Assembly (NCBI GenBank): GCA_020746105.1
Contig: CM036629.1
Span: 1,433,501-1,497,500, forward strand
Source: Trogon surrucura
Lineage: Eukaryota > Chordata > Aves > Trogoniformes > Trogonidae
DNA length: 64,000 bases
Direction of reading: 5' to 3'
In this document: positions 1 through 11,350 of the stretch, in pieces
Layout of the letters: each line of letters begins with the position of its first letter
Position numbering within the stretch: the stretch's first letter is position 1
Made by a program: the position numbers and the translations under genes
Notes under the pieces: generated by a model
The model's database searches: none
What the model was told of the DNA's origin: nothing
What the model saw: the letters and a program-made list of their open reading frames with translations, nothing else

Positions 1-170
1 CGTGGTTGTGCTTGCTGCCCCCGGCTCTTGCTCTGCCCTCGCGTCGGATCCCGGGTGGACGGAAGATGCGAGCCCGTTTCCGAAGCGCTGCTCGGGTGGT
101 GTCTGTAGCGAGATGGGCGAGGTTAGCTGCCGCGGTGCTGGGCGGAGATGTAGGTAGGTGCGGGGAAGGG
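1..170. promoter_or_regulatory. right end of a CpG-rich patch cut by the window edge
   Basis: CpG dinucleotides are frequent from the first base to about 170 (for example in gcgtcgg, cccgggtggacgg, ccgcggtgctgggcgg) and then thin out. This pattern is typical of the edge of a CpG island, which in vertebrates often covers a promoter and first exon. The island centre, if there is one, lies left of the window. No start codon with a convincing reading frame and no clear splice donor was recognised, so the link to a gene is inference. Confidence 0.35.
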
Positions 171-172
171 GA

Positions 173-192
173 GTGTGTGTGTGTGTGTGTGT
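173..192. repeat. (GT)10 microsatellite
   Basis: Ten uninterrupted GT units follow a G-rich stretch and run into GGGG. Simple dinucleotide array, read directly from the sequence. Confidence 0.9.
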
Positions 193-2400
193 GGGGTGGA
201 AACAAACATCCTGCTCACGGCAGAGCTGCGGTTGTTTAAATACGACTGGGTGAGCTGGTGCTCTAGTTACAGTGTTTGGCTGCTTCCCATAGCTAACTGT
301 CTCCTTGGTTTCATCTTGCAGCTAGGCACAGGCAGGCACGTTTAGCTGGGCTGGATCGTGGCTCTGCAGTGAGCCAGCCTGGGTGTTTCTGCGTGCAGAA
401 CCTCACCTTTCCGAGCGCTCCAGGAGTTGAAGGCGCTAGCCAGGTTTGAAGGTGAAGGCCTGTTCTTCTTGAGCATTGACCTCCTGTATTCCAACTCGTG
501 CGATTTCTTGTCCTACCAACTCGAAAAGGATGTGTGAGAATGTGCTAGATTTGAAAATGAGGGTAGCCGAGAGCCGCTGATCTTCTGGCGTGCCGTAGCC
601 CGTCTCTCACGCTGCGCGGTGACTGTCCTGGTCTCTGGTCTGCTTGATGCTCTCTCCGTTTTGCCAGCAGCCCGGAAGGCTTCTGGCTTCCTGACGGGGA
701 TCGGAGGTGCCCTGCGTTACTCGGAGCTGCTCTCTGTTGTGGGTGATGGCGGTGGATTAAATTGCCTTCCCCCGTGAGCAGCGCTGGTACCGGGGTGTTA
801 AACCTGTTCTGTGGCCGGACCTGAGTTGCCTTTGAGTTAGCCTCGTCCGCAGGAGATCAGATGAGAAGTCAACTTTGCGGCTTGTTCCTGGTGTGCTGAG
901 TAGTGCTCCTTAGTCAGAAAGCTACAAGTTGTAGTTTTCAAATGCTGAATTTGCCTCTGCAGTCTGTTCTGTCTGCTGGCTTCCCCTACTTCACCCACCG
1001 TAATATTTCTTCTCCCTTCTGGCTGTCCTTCCCCCTTCCCGGCAGCCTCATCTGATGGAGGTTCTGCTCGGCTCTCTGCTCTCGCCTTGGTCCTCCTCAC
1101 CCAGGATTCTTGTCTCTAATTTTAGCCTGTCTGCCTTTTGATGTTCCCTCCCGTCTGTTCCTGCCTTTCTCCTTTCCTCTGAGATCATCATGCATCTTCG
1201 TCTCGAGATCCAGGCCTTGTTTTTGCACGGAGAGAGGAAAATGCTTGACAGGGGAGTGGGGCCGCGGTAGCGTTGAGAGGTGAAGGAGCTGAGGGCGTTG
1301 AGACTTTGGCCAGGGCTGAGAGTTTGGGGTGCAAAGGATGAGAGCTCAGGGTGCTGGCAGCTTGGGGCTGCTTTTGGGTGCCTGTTGTGCTCATTAGCTC
1401 TTGTGCATCACCCCTGGTTAGGTCAGCTCTGCGAACCGTCGTCGTGAGGATCCCTCCTGTAGCTGAGCAGCGCGGCTCTTTTCCGTGACGCTGCCGGCAA
1501 TAGTTGTAGGCAGAATTTGCTCTTACAGAGCAGTGCAGGTAATTGAAATCCGTGAGGATCCTTCTGATAGTCTCTTCAGAGCCGTTCTCTTGTCCATCTG
1601 GTGCTAATTCGCTCGGTGGAGCTTGCAAGAGGAGGGTGCACGGGAGGTCTGCTGGCAGCGCTGCGTGCTCGGTGTTGCCTGGCTTTGCCCTGAACCCCCT
1701 GCCGTTTGCTGGGGCACGGAGGCCGCAAGCTGCATGGTTTTCTCCAGAATTTTACTTCGTGTTAGCGTACGTTTGCTTGTCTGTTTACGGACGAAATGAC
1801 TTTTCTAATGCACACGAGCAGAGAGCAGGGTACCCGGCCTGGCATCTGGAGAGGTGGCTTGGCCTGGTGGGATTCACCTGCCTGAAGACAAGTAAGGATG
1901 GTGCGTGTGGGCGTAATCCGATTTGTGCCCGGGGTATAAATACTTGCAGTTGCAGACACGCAGCCTGTGGCTTTAGAAGTTCTTGTGTGACAACAGCATT
2001 CAACCCCTCCGTCACTGCATCACGGAGCTTCAGTAGAAACCCAACCCTAGCAATTAGTGGAGGTTTTAAAAGGAGCCTAGCAACCGCTACCGTGGCTTGA
2101 TTTGCAGATTTTAATATTTTATTTTTCCGTCTGAGGCTCGTAGCTGTTTTCTTTGCGTCGTGTGGAAACGGTCTGCGAGAGGGAGGTGGCGGGAGTCGTG
2201 GATCAGCGACTGAATTAGTCGAAATGATGACGGTGATGCTGCTGCGGGCTCTGCAGCAAGCGATCCTCAGGGAAAGTGGAGCATGACTGGAATATACTTG
2301 GTGGGACGCGAGTTTGGTGTCTGTGGGTAACCTGAGCTCACCCGCCAAGAGTTCTGTTTCCCAGATACTTTCTGACCTAGCTGGCTTTTGTCAGCGCTCG
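193..2400. other. non-coding stretch, nothing recognised except TATA-like box
   Basis: No reading frame with recognisable protein content and no repeat family was seen. CpG is moderately frequent throughout. Open frames of up to about 187 codons overlap on both strands at 1.5-2.35 kb with no ATG-Kozak-domain pattern and look like chance. The only structured item is the TATA-like box near 1935. Confidence 0.5.
1935..1942 (+). promoter_or_regulatory. TATA-box-like motif (TATAAATA in GGGG-flanked context)
   Basis: GGGGTATAAATAC fits the vertebrate TATA box consensus well, including the G-rich 5' flank, and would place a start site about 30 bases downstream near 1965. No supported exon follows, so this may be a chance match or the core of an unannotated non-coding promoter. 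A second, weaker match (TATAAAT after GGCGG) is at 3418-3424. Confidence 0.2.
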
Positions 2401-2438
2401 CGCCGAGCGATTAACGAACGACGCTTTCCGTGAGCGCG

Positions 2439-2448
2439 CTTACGTAAG
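2439..2448. promoter_or_regulatory. CTTACGTAAG palindrome (PAR-bZIP / C/EBP type site)
   Basis: A perfect 10-base palindrome with TTACGTAA at its core, the optimal half-site pair for PAR-bZIP and C/EBP-related factors. The same TTACGTAA core recurs at 5208-5215. A match this short can occur by chance and there is no functional evidence. Confidence 0.2.
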
Positions 2449-3473
2449 ATGTTAATAGGCTGCCTTCTTTCGGATCGGCTTTGTAACGCGCGCAGGGCTC
2501 CCAGCCGAGCTTCAGAGAAGGTGGTTTGCCTCATGGGTGAACCTGGGAGCAGTTTTATGCGCGGGGTGGAGCGAGCTTGCGGAGGATATTGCAGTTTTCC
2601 CACTGCCATAAAAAGTTATGATCCTCGTGATTCGAGAATTGTTCTGTAGGTGGAGGCGAGCGGCAGATGCAGAGGTCGGCGGGAGCGTGTGCCAGCGGAG
2701 TGAATGCCCTCCTCTGTGTTCCCGGCTCGCTGAAACGGGTTCAAAAAGTGCCTTGTGCTCTTTCTGGGTCTTCCTAAGAAACCTGCACCTGTGTCACTCG
2801 CGGAACAGGCAGACCATTTCCATGGGAAAGGAACTTGGCAGGGGGAACCGCGAAACGCGGCTGAGAGGGGGGCTGTTTTTTTTCCAACGCGGTATTTTAG
2901 ACTGTTCTTAAAACGTGGCGTTTCAGAGTGGAAAAGAGACTGTAAGTCAGTTTATAACCTACTTTCTTTCTCTGGGCTTTTCTTAGGGGTACGAGCCAAG
3001 CGAGTTAAAAATATAAATAAGTGGCTGCCTCTTCAAGGAGCCTCGTTCCAATTAACTTCACTCGTGCTGCGGAAGGTACTTGAAAACGGGGATATATTCC
3101 CCCCAAAAAGCACTGTGAGGCTAAGTGATCATGGTGGGAGAGCAGGATAACCTTTTAAAGCCCTAATTGTGGGCTTTTCTAAAAGTATCTGACGAGGGGT
3201 TCTCATTGACCCGCACCGCTTTTGGACCTTGGCGAGGTGTAAGAGTCCCCCAGCCAGAGACTCAGCGCCGCAAATTCCGAGGTAAAAACCACCCTTGAGT
3301 TTTCAGCAAGTTACAGCTGATTAAAGTAAGTCGCTATTCCAGCTGCAGTCGGATCTCTATAAATATTCCGAGTGACTTAGCCTCTCGCTTAAAACGTGTT
3401 CTCCTGGGATGAGGCGGTATAAATGCGCTCTTTGTTTGCAGCCAGGGAAATTAAAAGATCACAATGTTCAAAA

Positions 3474-3489
3474 GTGTGTGTGTGTGTGT
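3474..3489. repeat. (GT)8 microsatellite
   Basis: Eight GT units embedded in otherwise unremarkable AT-rich DNA. Confidence 0.85.
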
Positions 3490-3699
3490 TAGATCTTCTG
3501 GAAAACTTGTTTTCTCAAAGAATGTACCCTGTATGGAAAAGTGCAAATACCTTTGTTCAGGCGGTTCGCTTTCCGTTCTCATAGCTTGAAGAATTTTCTT
3601 CTGAATGCATTAAAACTTGGGAGGGTGGGGGGAAAAATAAAAAAAAAAAAAAGACCGAGTTCCTTATCTTTGGATGATCCATTAGCTGTTAGAGCCTGC

Positions 3700-4260
3700 C
3701 TTTTATTTATTTTTGTAAGCACATGTGTGAGTGTAAACATTTTATCCGGAATGGCCTTGCAAATGTTCCTGCATTAACATATATTGTCATGGAGAATAAT
3801 TTTCATTTAACTGTAATTTGCTTTATATTTTCCTCCCCGGTTGCCATGGAAACGCAGTCCGATGTGGCAGTGACTACTCGCAGGAGCTGGGTTATGCATT
3901 GCCTTTATAATGGACCTCTGTTAATCACGCTGCAGTTTTCGCTGGAGGAACCATGATTATTTGCAGGAGGCACTTTATTTATATAAACTGGAAGATGCCT
4001 GTGGTACCTCAGCTTAATATTCAGAGTTACCCAGGGTGCTTCTCTGTTCTGCACAAGTTTTGGCTGTAAGAACCGTGTTTTACGGAATTGATACATACTT
4101 ACTTAAATTTAACGTGGGTTTGACTTAATTTTCAATTCTCGTTTCGTTTGCTGTAATAGGCGAACTAGGAATGCTCTTTCCTGTGGTTCAGCTTCAGATC
4201 TGAAACCTCTGAAACGTGGCGATGAGGTGTTTGGTACCTTTGTGCAGAAAAAGTTGACTT
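3700..4260. promoter_or_regulatory. candidate conserved non-coding element / enhancer
   Basis: This block is AT-rich against its surroundings and packed with recognisable factor-site shapes. It has a perfect X-box-like site at 3840-3853, TTATGCATTG near 3892, GGTTCC/AACCATGATTA near 3950, and several TAAT cores. No frame in it reads as protein. Clustering of unlike motifs in a low-CpG island of AT-rich sequence is how vertebrate developmental enhancers often look, but conservation cannot be judged from one genome. Confidence 0.25.
3840..3853. promoter_or_regulatory. X-box-like site (GTTGCCATGGAAAC), RFX family
   Basis: The 14-mer matches the RFX X-box consensus (GTNRCC, short spacer, RGYAAC-like half) with both half-sites present; the right half GGAAAC differs by one base from the ideal GGCAAC, so it is a strong but imperfect inverted repeat. 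RFX factors act on ciliary and some immune and neural genes. The match itself is visible; occupancy and the target gene are unknown. Confidence 0.4.
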
Positions 4261-7200
4261 GCTTTTCATAATAACGTGTGTACGTGTGTGTGGTGGTGGT
4301 CGCAGCCGGGCAGACGCCTCCTCTCCCACCCCGAGCTCAGTGTCTGATCCTTGTCTGATGGTGACACCAGAGCACTTGGTCGTGCTGGTAAGAAAAAAGT
4401 GTTTCCTTTTGGCTCAGAGCAGACAGAAAGGGGGTGAAGACGGATTTTGGTCATGTTTGTTGCCTACCTGGATTTTGGGTCTGTTTTGCGCCTCTCGTTT
4501 TTGCCCGCCTTGCCCACGCCAGCCTCGTGCCCCGACTGCTCTTCTGAACCACCTTTTCCTTGGACTCGCTTCCACTTGGGAGTCCCCGGGCTCTGAAATC
4601 GCAGATGGGAGCGTTGCAGATGTCCGCTGCAGCTGGAAGCGGGTTTTACAGCTGAGGGTAGCGGAGCTGTCCCGAGGCAGGGGGGCATCCAGGGCTTTAG
4701 ATGCCCGCCCTGGGCTGCTGCAGGGGACTGGGAGCTCCAGTAGGTCCCGTAACCCTGTAGGAGTGTCTTTGCTGGGAGTTCGAGGGTAAAGTACAGCGTG
4801 ACCTCCAGGGATATCAGTGCTCGGATGCCTGATATTTTAGGATACGCTGAGGAAACAGAAGGGTGCTGATCTCTGCCTTTGTCCGTGGCTTGCTGAGACC
4901 TTGGGAGGCCTTGCCTTCCACACACCGAGGTCAGAGCTGTGGTGCCGTCGGTTCGGAACTCAACTCATCACGTAGCAAAGGATTCGTTTTTTGCTCAACG
5001 GGCTGAGCTAAAGGAGAGAAAATCAGCCGCATGGGATTCTCCTTTGTCTGTGTGCTTTCATAGCAGGAGCCTTAAATTGTAACTTGCTTCTTTGCCTCAC
5101 GGATCAGGCTCCTCGACGTGAATTTTTAGCTCGGTTTTAGGTCTCAAAGAGAACTTGCGTGTTGGCCCTTTCTTTCCTGCTCTTCGTGGTGAGATGCCAG
5201 TTGTCGGTTACGTAAGCCCGGATTACTCCAGCACGTGGATGCTTTCAGATGCATATGGTCTCACAGTTAGTTCTTAGTACTTTACAGAAAGAATTGAGTA
5301 ACATTTTGTTCTGTAATGCAGCATTAAGAAACTGGGCTTTTTTTTCCCCCCCCCCCGCCCCGTAATGGCGTATAAACAAGGAGCAATAACATCCTATTTA
5401 AAGCGTTTGGGGGAGGTAGGGCTAAGGACGGGCGGCAGGGCTGAATCAGGCTTTATTTTTCTTGTACCTACACACCATATTTTAGCACAGTTCTGCCCGC
5501 CTGCCGTGCGAGCTATTACAAATGACTATTTTTTGAGGTGTATCAGCGCGGGGCGGGGCGTGCGCTGTGCGCAAGGAGCGGCCCCGTTCATGGATGTTCC
5601 TCGCCTCTGTTCTCCTTGGCGTGTTTCTGCGTCGTACGGTGTCGGTGCTGCTTTGCTCTTTGCAAGAGGCGATTTGTGGCCAAAGACCAATCTCATCTTA
5701 ATAAAAGTCTGAGAAACTGCTCGGCTGCAGGCAGGACTTTGGGGACTCGTGTAGACTTTTCCTATTTTTTATTTTTTTTTTCCTTTACCTGGTGTTGCAT
5801 AAACGCTCAGAAGTGACCGTTACTTCGTGGTGTTTGGTGACAGGTTTGGGATACTTGAGTGTATCTTTTCAAAGGGGGTGGGTAACGCGTTCTGACAGTT
5901 CCAGCAGCTCGAAGCTATCCGATGGGACAGCCACACTTGCAGGCAGTTTATGAAATGCTGAACTCTTCCTCTCCGTAACTCATACGTTAATCTGGATTTT
6001 ATTCCGTTTTTCCTTAGCTTTGGCTATCCTGAAAATCAAGTGTTCCACACCAAACGCTTTATATTGGGGGCGTATTTTGAGAGTTACGTATTAAAATATG
6101 TAATAGGGTAAGAAAATATTAGGAAGCGGGGTTTTTCTTTTGAGCTGATGTTGAGTTGGTGCTTTCAGTGTCGCGGGAGTGAAGGTCGGGGTGCGTGACA
6201 GCTGTTCAGCCCGTGGTAGTTCGAGTCCAGAGGATGTGATCTTGCCGGAGCGTAGCTGGGTGGTCTCCTTCACTTGTTTAAAACACCCGGAACCCCCCCG
6301 TGACCCTGTAGCCTGTATTTACCTGGTGTGTGTAACAGCTGGCTTGGAGACAGCTCATGTTTTTTGACTTCTTCCCAGGTCGGTGGCAGCTATCTGGGCA
6401 AACATTTGAGGTGTTTTTTTCCGAAGGTGTGGCCCTGAAGGGCTGCTTGATGAATTGCAACGTGAGCGCCGTGGTAGGTATAAACTAACGCGTGCGGTGA
6501 CTAAGTTACCTTTTGTGGACTCACTGAATAGGCTCCTTTACCTGATAATTGGGTTAAACATTCTTTCGCCAGCACGGGGAGAGCGGAGTGGCTTTGGTGG
6601 CAGGGTGAGTAGTCGACTCTTTCTGAAGCTTGGCTTTGAGAATATTTTAAGGCTTGCTTATTTGCACGTGGGTTTGGTCTGACAGCTGATACGTTACCTT
6701 ATCACAAGTCACGAGAAAGTGTTAATTGCAGATAAAACCTCACAAAGCCAAACTGTCGTTCTACTCCCTCCCTTTCTTGGATGCTCGGGGTGGCTTTGAG
6801 GCGCTTTGCGTGCCGGGTCGTGCCTCGTGGGCAGCGTTGAGTTGAGCTCCACGGACCGTGCGAGAGGTGTGCAAGGGAAGCGTGCTTTGTGACAGTGCTG
6901 TCGCCAAGAAAATGGTGCAGAACGGGCTGAGATGTGGGGCAGGGGAGAGTTCAGCGAGGCTGCCTTCGGTGCAGTCGTGGGAGGAGGGATTTCTGTAGGG
7001 AGTGGGTGAATTGTTTCCTTCTGCTCTGAACAGCCTCTTAATGAACTGCCCTCTCCAGGGTGTAGAGATTAACCTCCCACGGCTGGCTTCAACCTGGGAG
7101 ACTTCCACCATACTGCTGCCTTCAAATGTTTGTATCTAAAAATACATTCGTGCTGCTGCACAACAGACTCAAGGCATGTTCATCTTTTCTTTTTTTTCCT

Positions 7201-8700
7201 GCAAGGAGACTTGTGTTGCTGGATGAACTGCCGTGTGAATCGTATTTTTGCTGCGCAGCATTACCGATTCCTCCTCTTCCAACAGAGAAATGTGGTGGAA
7301 ATAATTGTTCTAGTTGGAATTCCCTCTCTGACAACAATAGCAGAAACGGGGTGGGGTTGTTAGAAAATGCCTGACGATGAAAAGTTTTGGAGGAGCAAGC
7401 TCTCCCAAGCCACACAGGCTTCACCACGTGATTCCTCTTGACTGTTTAGTCTTCTGCAGAAGCGGCAGCGTTCTCACAGCTGGCTCCTTGAGCAACTTCT
7501 GACCACTTCTGTCCCTTCCTGAGCACAACTGTTGAAGAATGCTTTGTCTCCGTGAGATCTCGCTTGTTCTGCTGCATCCTCTCCTTCAGCTGTGCTCATT
7601 TGGTTGTCATTTAGCGCTTCTTTCCCTTCGGGTGAGGAAGGAAGGGTGAAAGCCTACCAGGCTAACACCTATAAGCACTGCTTGGAGTTATTGCTGCGTC
7701 TGTGTGTAATGATTCATCTGGGAGGCAGACAGCTTGCTGCCCTCAATACCTCATCGGAGTTCCAGGCAAATTCAGATGTTGCGCTTCAGCGTTTCTGGCT
7801 TACCCAGTCCGAGCCACGATGCTTCTGTTTGTTGTCGGGCTTTTGTCTCCAGGTAGCTTTGGAAACTGGTGGTAGCGGTAGCACGAGGGCTAGTTCAGAC
7901 AGTGTGGGGAGCTGTGGGTGAGTTCACTGCCTCGGTGCCGAACAACGTGGTAGCTGATATTTTCGCAGCGAGCCAGAACTTGAATTCTGGCTGTTTGTGC
8001 CACGGGGGAAGCGGCAGCGGGGCGTTTGAGGTCTGGGATGCAAAAGGGCTCGCAGCAAACGTTGCGTAAGCGCGGGGAGCTTTGGTCTCGGCGCTTACTG
8101 TTTTCTGTGTGTTCCTAAGAGACGCAGTTTTTACCTCCCAAGCCGTTTAAGATTCAGAGTATATTTTCCTCGGTTTGTGTTCGGCTTGCCTTGACTCCTT
8201 TGGGTAGCAGGAACCCATCGGCTGCATCTGCTCAACCTTCCTCTGCTACCCCTGCCCGTTGCGCTCCCGGGACTTGCTGCTGCTGGTCAGGAACAGGACT
8301 CAGCCACGACCCACCCAGATGGCCTCAACCATTTGTAAGGAAACTTTCTTTGAATTATGGACATTAGGAGGGACTCAGGCTTAAAATTAGAAACTGTTTA
8401 CGATGCCCAGTTGTAGCTGTTTACCTTGAACCATAATTATCTTACTTCCTGAGTTAAAAATGTCACGTCAGCTTGCTGAAGCGAGATTTGATGACAAAGG
8501 AATTGTTTTTAGCCACCAGCAGAGCAAAGAACACTTCGAGTGTGTGTCTAAATATGATTTTTATAACCTTAAGCGTAGCACACTCAGGATTTTCACTTGG
8601 CTCTGGAAGTTGCGTGGGCTTCTGGGTAGGCCATTTGGCCGGGGATCAAGGCACTGGGTTTAATCCTAACTCTTGTCCTTTTGTCCTCTGAGCGTTCTCC
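4260..8700. other. non-coding stretch, no gene or repeat family recognised
   Basis: Mixed composition with short homopolymer and TG-rich tracts (4276-4297, poly-C near 5347-5360). A small plus-strand frame at 7126-7374 looked protein-like after a pyrimidine-rich AG at about 7206, but it matches no family I recognise. No RNA gene signature was found. The 6216-6228 'gttcgagtc' block resembles a tRNA B box but has no T-stem and no A box. Confidence 0.5.
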
Positions 8701-9115
8701 TTGCCGCCCCCTGTGCGGTTTATTTGGACGGCGATGTGCTCGAAGGAAGGGACGTGCCCTTTCACGAGGTGTTTGTCGAGCTGCTCGGGGTGTGGTTTCG
8801 TGGCACGGCCGGAGCCGCTTCGCTGCCGCTGCTGGGGGGGGGGGGGGGGGGGGGGGGGGCGAGGCTCCCCCACCCTTCCCCGGGGCCCACGAGCCGCTTC
8901 CACCCCGCTGACACGGGAGGCCGCCGAGGGCGAGGAGGAGGTTTTCTGCTGGGCTCTGGCAGGTTAAGCTGATTTACGGACGAGCTCCAGAAGTGACCCG
9001 AGGGAGGAGGCGACGGCGATCCGGCGGCAGAGATCTCTAACCGGTAACTTCACCCGCGGCCCTCCGGCCCCTCCCGAGGAGCTGGGGTACCGCTGACGTA
9101 CACACGCGGACGTTC
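8700..9115. promoter_or_regulatory. CpG island containing a poly-G run
   Basis: CpG density is high; the line 9001-9060 alone has eight CpG in 60 bases, and GGCC-, CCGG- and CGGCGG-type motifs are clustered. Such islands usually mark promoters in vertebrates. No TATA box, convincing initiator or first coding exon was identified, so this may be an orphan (intragenic or intergenic) island. The poly-G run lies inside it. Confidence 0.45.
8834..8859. repeat. uninterrupted 26-base G homopolymer
   Basis: Twenty-six consecutive G follow 'gct' and precede 'cgagg'. In all three plus frames it reads as poly-glycine, which explains three overlapping artefactual frames at 8673-8972. The run can form G-quadruplexes. 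Its length is also at the limit of sequencing reliability, so the true number of G may differ. Confidence 0.85.
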
Positions 9116-9990
9116 GACTTCCTTATTCTGTTATTTAGGAGCTCTCTGGTGAGTCTTTCTGGCTGAGGTGGCCTGTGACCTCCTCTTGCTGTTTTCCGGA
9201 GCTGGCTGTAGCTGGGTGAGGTTGGTCGCTGTTGCCCCGTGCTGCCAGGGTGATCATTTTTTGGGAGAATGGGAAACGGGAGGAGAGCGACTTCTTTAAT
9301 CGTGGCAACTGCTCCTTAAACCTGTTCAGTGTGTACAATAGACGGGGAAAAAAATAATCGGTGGAAGCTGTAGGTGCTTTCAATTTATGTGGTATTTTAA
9401 AAGAATCTTTTTATTCTGACTTTAACTTGCCGAGAGCTAGACAATAGCGGGGAGATGCCGTGTGTAAATCAAGAAAGCGCTTCCTTTACGGTTTCTCCTT
9501 GCTGTGTAATTTGAGGTGATTGTCAGGCACTTGTCACGACTCTGGAAATCGAAGGCTTGAGCACATTTCAACAATTGAATTTTTCACATCGCTTTCCGGA
9601 GACCTGGGTTGTCGGGCCAGGTCTGCTGCTACGGCAGGCGATGGTGTCGCTTAGTCCTTGCGACGGCTGTACGGATCCGGGTGTGAGCCTTCGAGCCAGA
9701 CCTCTGCATTGTTAAGAAAAGAAACCTGGATGTGAGTTTTTGAAGTGGCTGGAATTTTCCTGGCTGGGGAGGTTGTATACCGCTGCTTGGAGCACGTGGT
9801 GGTGCGCTCCCTGGAGCAGTTTTCCTCTTCGAGAGAGGCTGTGTGTGTGTTCTTGAAGGCTGAACGGTGACTTCCTTGACTCCTCTGTGGCTAATTAGTG
9901 TGTTTTAAAATGGGACGCTTGCATCCTTTTCGCAAATCAGCTTTCGGGAAGGAAAGGAAATAGTTTGGTTATTAATAGTACCTTGTATCC
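9115..9990. other. non-coding stretch, nothing recognised
   Basis: No gene, named repeat or clear regulatory structure was found. CpG density falls away from the island to the left. A SOX-like AACAATTGA occurs near 9575, which alone is weak. Confidence 0.5.
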
Positions 9991-11350
9991 AATTTGCCAC
10001 CGGGTCGCGTGGTTGCAAGTATCTGAGACTGTAAAGGTGATGAATGTCTGTCTGTCACTCTTTTCTTTTTCTTTTTTTTTCCTTCCGAAGCGTATTTTCT
10101 CAATGTGCTAAAATTGAGCATGGAGTAAGAAATTGCGGACTCCTATTTTTCAATCAAGTGATGCCCTTCCCAGCCTAGTAGCATCGTTAACCTTCCTGCC
10201 TTCCCTTGGAAGAGCCTGCAAAGGGAATTTGAGTGGAATGAATGAGGAAGTGGTTCTTTGTACAGTTACAGGAGAAGTATTTATTCAGTCTGAGAAGTGT
10301 CTGTCCCACTTCAGACTTCTATTTAGGAGGAATGAGAAGGAGGTACCTGAAATACGACAGCAGTTGTGATCTAACTGGTTTAATTCCACGGAATTTACTT
10401 CTTGTCTTCACCAGGTTGTTGAAGGCCAACATCGTAATTAGGACAAGTTGAAACTTCAATGTTTTGTAGCTTGTCTTCGTTGTGTTCAGCACAGTGAGGT
10501 TTTTTGAGCTATTTCTACTTTCAAAATTCACCTTTGAGTGTCCATTTTGATGGCATATCAGCATATTCTTCTTTATCGTGCATCTTTTAGATATCAACTG
10601 GTAGAAATTCCCGGGGGTCATGGGGTGGCGAGTTTCTAGGATGGCTGTGGCAAATGTCAGCTAGAAAACCAGCAGCTCCGTTCGATTACTAGATAAATCT
10701 GCTGCCATCCTGTTATTTGTTGAAAAGTTAAAATCCTGTACCTTTTGGATATACACCAAGTATTCCAGCACCTGATTAACTTCTTTTGGTCTTCCCATAA
10801 ACCTTTCTAATTGTCGGCATCTGGGAATCTTACTGCTTGTGCCGCTGCCTCCGTTAGTGCTGGTTTTCCTTTATTACTTCTTGGTGTGCCCGAGGAGAGC
10901 ACTTGTTGTCTTTGCCTCCTACTTTTTATTTGAACTCGTCGTGTGTTGGTTTCTCTGTTGACCTGAAAGTCTTTTTCCTGGATAATCCTTTCTAAAATGC
11001 TTGATTTTTCAACACTATTATGCCCTTCGTTTCACGCGTCTACAGGTACGCTGCTGTACTTAAGCTTTAAACAACAACAACAAAAAGGTGCTATTTATAC
11101 TCTCTTTGTATTACCTGACTATAGACTACTTGGGTTGGAAATCTGCTACTGTTCAGATGGGGCTCAGCAAATGTTTAGGATGCGGAGGTTACAATTTCTT
11201 CTCGTTTCCATGTGAACTAAAAATAATCACGGAGCAGTTCTGCTTTGAAAATCCGCACCATTGTGCTTCCCGTGTCGCTTCCAAATGGCTTTGGGATTAA
11301 CAGCTTTCCATACACTAAAATAAACAGCTTGAGGGTTCTGTACATCTTGT
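9990..11350. other. AT-rich block holding a broken minus-strand reading frame
   Basis: This block is clearly richer in A and T than its neighbours and poor in CpG. A T-rich tract lies near 10060-10082. On the minus strand from about 11031 down to 10319 there is a series of long frames (separate entry). No repeat family was recognised by eye, but an old transposon cannot be excluded. Confidence 0.45.
10319..11031 (-). pseudogene. possible decayed coding sequence, family unknown
   Basis: Reading the minus strand, a stop-free frame of 74 codons runs from 11031 to a TAG at 10809-10807. It overlaps a second frame open from 10870 to 10664 (69 codons), which meets one TAG at 10663-10661 and then stays open for 113 codons to a stop at 10319. 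The first frame contains LERIIQEKDFQVNRET and KPALTEAAAQAVRFPDAD; the second contains FMGRPKEVNQVLEYLVYIQK. In AT-rich DNA, one stop in about 184 codons is unusual. The pattern would fit a retrocopy or lost exon with one frameshift and one nonsense change. I recognise no family. Against it, no intact start exists and minus-strand frames are favoured by base skew here. Confidence 0.25.

Larger units (their letters stand above)
2400..3700. other. non-coding stretch with palindromic bZIP-like site and short simple repeats
   Basis: No gene was recognised. It holds the 10-base palindrome CTTACGTAAG at 2439-2448, a (GT)8 array at 3474-3489, a TATA-like motif at 3418-3424 and an A-rich tract near 3636-3652. 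Composition becomes AT-richer to the right. Confidence 0.5.

Noticed and set aside
6213-6230. tRNA B-box-like 'gttcgagtc'
   Set aside because: No T-arm complementarity, no A box at the right distance and no terminator, so not a tRNA gene.
7126-7374. 82-codon plus frame after a pyrimidine-rich AG
   Set aside because: It looked protein-like by eye but has no recognisable family, and the acceptor would lie inside the frame.
8673-8972. three overlapping poly-glycine frames
   Set aside because: All are produced by the G26 homopolymer read in three frames.
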